From Hathewaya limosa (GTDB lineage Bacteria > Bacillota > Clostridia > Clostridiales > Clostridiaceae), in assembly GCF_030815255.1 (NCBI RefSeq), contig NZ_JAUSWN010000009.1:1-64000 (forward strand): a stretch of 64,000 bases of DNA, written 5' to 3'. Within the stretch, counting starts at the first letter, position 1, and each line of letters starts with the position of its first letter. Below are positions 63,720 to 64,000 of the stretch, piece by piece. The translations under genes and the position numbers were made by a program. The notes below the pieces were generated by a model. That model saw only the letters and a program-made list of their open reading frames with translations. It made no database searches and was not told the DNA's origin.

Positions 63720-64000
63720 TTATTTTATAATCAATTCAACTGGACAATGATCTGATCCTAAAACATCTGTATGTATATCGGCACTAATTAACCTATCTTT
63801 AAATTTTTCAGATACACAAAAATAATCTATTCTCCATCCCGCATTATTTTGTCTTGCATTAAACCTATAGGACCACCAAGAATATACTCCCTCTTTTTCA
63901 GGATTAAAATATCGATATGTATCAATAAATCCTGATTTTAGTAGCATAGAAAATTTATTTCTTTCTTCATCTGTAAAACCTGCATTTTTTCTATTACTTT
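63720..64000 (-). CDS. Exodeoxyribonuclease III, 3' part (runs off window)
   Basis: This is the C-terminal 93 or so residues of an AP endonuclease/exonuclease III that removes damaged 3' ends in DNA repair. The frame stays open to the window edge through NAGFTDEERNKF, so the ATG at 63947 is internal. GFIDTYR, GWRIDYFCVS and the catalytic GSDHCPV are present. The start and N-terminal domain lie beyond position 64000. It converges on the merR gene across the hairpin at 63674. Confidence 0.9.
   Translation of the reverse strand, partial: SNRKNAGFTDEERNKFSMLLKSGFIDTYRYFNPEKEGVYSWWSYRFNARQNNAGWRIDYFCVSEKFKDRLISADIHTDVLGSDHCPVELIIK

Noticed and set aside
1..64000. Mobile elements, prophage, tRNA or rRNA genes
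   Set aside because: No transposase, integrase, phage structural gene, cloverleaf with CCA end or rRNA block was found on either strand, and gene order is conserved throughout.

Overview
The window is one contiguous piece of a low-GC (roughly 27% by eye) chromosome from an anaerobic, spore-forming Firmicute. The gene order rluA-ridA-LCP-yqeK-nadD-yhbY-obg-rpmA-prp-rplU-RNase G-radical SAM pair-spoIVFB-rodA-minEDC-mrdA-mreDCB-radC-maf is the arrangement expected of Clostridium sensu stricto. The sporulation protease, AT-rich codon use and strong AGGAGG-type ribosome binding sites fit that. Species cannot be fixed from the sequence alone. I see no rRNA, tRNA, CRISPR array, insertion sequence or prophage.

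Layout. 1-10961 (minus strand) is a housekeeping block: RNA modification, NAD synthesis, ribosome assembly (YhbY, Obg), ribosomal proteins L21 and L27 with the L27-processing protease Prp behind an L21-type leader, RNase E/G and a radical-SAM pair. 11027-22520 (minus) is the sporulation, cell-shape and division block: SpoIVFB with a reduced SpoIVFA-like partner, RodA, MinE/MinD/MinC, PBP2, MreD/MreC/MreB, RadC, Maf. 22811-29231 mixes small accessory genes: a SPOR protein, GNAT, an acidic His/Cys-cluster protein, a superoxide-dismutase-family protein with an apparent metal-ligand substitution, YitT, then cbiM-cbiN under a cobalamin riboswitch and an attenuator, a YfcE phosphodiesterase and a lipoprotein. 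29315-35843 holds a VanY-type carboxypeptidase, the CsoR/CopA copper module with a visible operator, a Tet(M)-like translation GTPase and an ECF transporter S component.

35954-38811 is a selenium (or sulfur) trafficking cluster: DUF3343, a TusA/YedF-like carrier and YedE on the minus strand, with a divergent class V aminotransferase. 38894-52946 holds a YhgE/Pip membrane protein, an M29 aminopeptidase, a helical small protein, a GIY-YIG protein, a DbpA-like helicase, a flavodoxin, a LURP-one-like protein, a MATE exporter, a purine permease, a 23S rRNA methyltransferase and an M3 oligopeptidase. 53261-56480 is a three-part glycosylation module (GT2, GtrA and a DUF6311-like GT-C candidate). 56812-62747 is mainly transport (NCS2, MgtC, YjeM-type APC, MATE). 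The second MATE gene is divergent from a MerR regulator and has a textbook 19-bp-spacer MerR promoter. The window ends inside an exonuclease III gene.

Nothing here amounts to a clearly new system. The observations most worth a second look are the ligand-altered SOD-family protein beside the acidic His/Cys protein, the cbiMN operon without cbiQO, the Tet(M)-like GTPase without the tetracycline-protection loop, the dyad over the ECF S promoter, the selenium cluster and the MerR/MATE switch.
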